From positions 248,001 through 312,000 of the forward strand of contig FODP01000009.1 of the NCBI GenBank assembly GCA_900110395.1: a stretch of DNA of 64,000 bases, read 5' to 3'. The notes under the pieces were generated by a model that worked only from the letters and a program-made list of their open reading frames with translations, had not been told where the DNA came from and did no database searches. The DNA comes from Rhodospirillales bacterium URHD0017. GTDB lineage: Bacteria > Pseudomonadota > Alphaproteobacteria > Reyranellales > Reyranellaceae. Of the stretch, positions 62,296 through 64,000 are shown in pieces. Position numbers and translations under genes: made by a program. The first letter of the stretch is position 1, and each line of letters starts with the position of its first letter.

Positions 62296-63858
62296 GTGAA
62301 CGCACGCGACGAGGCGACCCGCTCGCTCTGGATGCGCGTCGAGGTGCTGGCCGACGCACCGGCGGCCAAAGGGGCGCTCACCGCCGACACCGTGATCGTG
62401 GGATCGGGGATCGCGGGCCTGTCCGCGGCCTACGAACTCGCAGCCACCGGTCAAAAAGTGATCGTGGCCGATCGTGGCTCGATCGCCGGCGGCATGACCT
62501 CGCGCACGACGGCGCATCTGGCGCCGATCTGCGATGATACGATCAGCAGCCTGATCGACCTGCGCGGCGAGGACATGGCCCGGCTGTTCCAGCAAAGCCA
62601 GGAGGCGGCCGTCGACCGCATCGAGGCGATCGTGGACGAGCTCGACATCGACTGCGCCTTCAGGCGGCTGGATGGGTTTCTCTTTCCGGCGCAAGACATG
62701 AAGCGCGAGGAGGCGAAGAAGCAGCTCGACAAGGAATTCGAGGCCGCGCAGAAGGCAGGCGCCGCGGTCGAGCACGCCAAGGGCGTGCCTCTGGTCGGCT
62801 TCAAGACTGCGCCGGCGCTGCGCTATCCGCGGCAGGCGACGTTCCATCCCCTGAAATACCTGCAGGCGGTAGCCCGCGCGATCGTCGACAAAGGCGGCAG
62901 GCTGTTCGCCAACAGCCCGGTGATTCGCATCGAGGCGTCGTCACAGGGTGTCGAGGTGCACACCGAGAACGGCGCCCGCATCGCGGCACGTCATGCCATC
63001 GTCGCCACCAACTCGCCCATCAACAAGCTCGTCGAGTTGCACAGCAAGATGGCACCCTACCGCACCTACGCGATGGCCTTCGCCATTCCGCGCGACGCGC
63101 TGCCGGACGCGCTGTACTGGGACATGGCCGACCCCTACCACTACGTCCGCCTTCATCCCGGTTCCGGCAAGGGCGACTACCTGATTGCCGGCGGCGAGGA
63201 TCACAAGTCCGGCGAGGCCGACGACGGCGCCGAACGGTTCGGCAAGCTCGAAGCCTGGATCCGCAAGCTGGTGCCCGAGCTGGGCAAGGAGGCCCACCGG
63301 TGGTCGGGCCAGGTCATGACGACGCTGGATCATTGCGGCTACATCGGCCGCGCCCCGCATGACGAGCGGGTCTTCGTTGCCACGGGCGATTCGGGCCAGG
63401 GGATCACCCATGGTGCCCTGGCCGGAGTCCTCCTCAAGGACCTGATCGTGTCGGGCGCGAGCCCCTGGGAAAGCTGCTACGACCCGTCGCGCAAGAGCGC
63501 CAAGGCGATCGGCACCTACATCAGCGAGAACGTGACGGCGATCAAGAACTTCGCAGAGTACCTGCTGCCGAGCCAGATCGACTCCGTCGAGGCGCTGAAG
63601 CCCGGCGAGGGCGGCATCCTGATCGACGGGCTGAAGCGGCTGGCGGCCTGCCGCGATCGGGACGGCACGCTCCACGTCCGGTCCGGCGTGTGCACGCATC
63701 TCGGCTGCCACGTGAACTGGAACTCGACCGAGCAATGCTGGGATTGCCCCTGCCACGGCTCGCAGTTCGCGCCCGACGGCGCAGTGCTCAATGGACCGGC
63801 CCTGTCGCCGCTCGAAGAGGCAGCACGTCCGGCCGAGAATAAGCGCCGGCACGGTTAG
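62296..63858 (+). CDS. FAD-dependent oxidoreductase with C-terminal Rieske [2Fe-2S] domain
   Basis: 520 residues from a GTG start seven bases after GGAGGAG. The DAO-fold N-terminal part has TVIVGSGIAGLSAAYELAAT and the C-terminal FVATGDSGQGITHGALAG. Residues about 430-515 are a Rieske domain with the CTHLGC and CPCHGS boxes that bind the cluster. Fusions of this type occur in putative glycine-oxidase/ferredoxin-linked enzymes; the Rieske part would pass electrons to or from FAD. It is the second gene after the other DAO enzyme and before an exported protein. Confidence 0.92.
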   Translation: MNARDEATRSLWMRVEVLADAPAAKGALTADTVIVGSGIAGLSAAYELAATGQKVIVADRGSIAGGMTSRTTAHLAPICDDTISSLIDLRGEDMARLFQQSQEAAVDRIEAIVDELDIDCAFRRLDGFLFPAQDMKREEAKKQLDKEFEAAQKAGAAVEHAKGVPLVGFKTAPALRYPRQATFHPLKYLQAVARAIVDKGGRLFANSPVIRIEASSQGVEVHTENGARIAARHAIVATNSPINKLVELHSKMAPYRTYAMAFAIPRDALPDALYWDMADPYHYVRLHPGSGKGDYLIAGGEDHKSGEADDGAERFGKLEAWIRKLVPELGKEAHRWSGQVMTTLDHCGYIGRAPHDERVFVATGDSGQGITHGALAGVLLKDLIVSGASPWESCYDPSRKSAKAIGTYISENVTAIKNFAEYLLPSQIDSVEALKPGEGGILIDGLKRLAACRDRDGTLHVRSGVCTHLGCHVNWNSTEQCWDCPCHGSQFAPDGAVLNGPALSPLEEAARPAENKRRHG

Positions 63859-63955
63859 TCGGCCGACGCGTGCGAGCTGAATTTCACAGCAGCCGGCAAC
63901 CATTGCAGTCGCTTCTCTTTGTCTCGTCGAGAATCCAACAGCAACGGAGGACTTC

Positions 63956-64000
63956 ATGACGAGAACGATCTCGCTCTTTGCCGTCGCCGCGATCGGCGTC
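63956..64000 (+). CDS. Start of a probable exported protein (partial)
   Basis: 15 codons (MTRTISLFAVAAIGV) after an ACGGAGGACTTC ribosome site, cut by the window edge. The Thr/Arg start and hydrophobic run look like a signal peptide. Nothing else can be said. Confidence 0.5.
   Translation, partial: MTRTISLFAVAAIGV

Overview
The window is about 64 kb of GC-rich, gene-dense bacterial chromosome. The gene content fits a metabolically versatile alphaproteobacterium, perhaps a Reyranella-like or other Rhodospirillales/Rhizobiales-type soil or water organism (inference; there is no rRNA or marker gene to settle it). Clues are a FixK-type Crp regulator, a phasin and an intracellular PHB depolymerase, a methylmalonyl-CoA mutase, three Bug (tripartite tricarboxylate) receptors, two luciferase-like flavin oxidoreductases, and many ABC transporters and alpha/beta hydrolases. 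I saw no tRNA, rRNA, CRISPR array, transposase or replication origin.

Layout. 1-2.4 kb: DUF883/YqjE-like envelope pair, a Crp/FixK regulator, a phasin-like protein and a CBS-BON protein. 2.4-5.1 kb: phytanoyl-CoA-type dioxygenase, a D-2-hydroxyacid dehydrogenase, and a divergent AhpD-like (carboxymuconolactone decarboxylase family) gene interrupted by one in-frame UGA exactly at the peroxidatic cysteine of CxxCxxxH. A SECIS-like hairpin follows the UGA, so this is a strong selenoprotein candidate and the most interesting item here. 5.1-9.5 kb: a sugar-type ABC operon (two permeases and a binding protein, no ATPase), then a frameshifted NMT1-like binding-protein pseudogene. 9.6-13.4 kb: MFS transporter, FkbM methyltransferase remnant, a secreted repeat protein, and an orphan sugar permease whose 5' end is partly duplicated 1 kb upstream. 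13.4-17.7 kb: methylmalonyl-CoA mutase, PHB depolymerase and a GST.

17.8-21.6 kb: a tight four-gene operon (Bug receptor, alpha/beta-hydrolase-fold protein lacking its nucleophile, D-cysteine desulfhydrase-type PLP enzyme, HSL-family esterase). 21.6-30.4 kb: DUF5939-type adenylate cyclase, histidine phosphatase, LLM oxidoreductase, extended SDR, and a Baeyer-Villiger monooxygenase/RidA/BT1-type transporter operon. 30.5-38.7 kb: two more Bug receptors, a membrane protein with an FN3 domain and a duplicated membrane module, an esterase, a lipoprotein, and two orphan binding proteins. 38.7-44.5 kb: LLM oxidoreductase and a complete branched-chain amino-acid-type (Liv) ABC operon bracketed by large inverted repeats; the upstream one is disrupted by a run of 25 G.

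44.5-58.2 kb: small envelope proteins, a VOC protein, an orphan MlaC, a PPOX-type flavoprotein, a c-type cytochrome-like protein, a site-2 protease, a PAS protein, a GH25 lysozyme opposite a peptidoglycan-binding protein, a CocE-type hydrolase, a second adenylate cyclase with a Cys4 motif, a TPR protein, and an unrecognised secreted protein/lipoprotein pair. 58.2-64 kb: response-regulator debris, an HPII-type large catalase, and two tandem FAD oxidoreductases, the second with a C-terminal Rieske domain. No gene-free stretch exceeds 300 bases; the longer gaps (12131-12401, 46130-46389, 35522-35775, 8275-8514) hold no further gene I can support.
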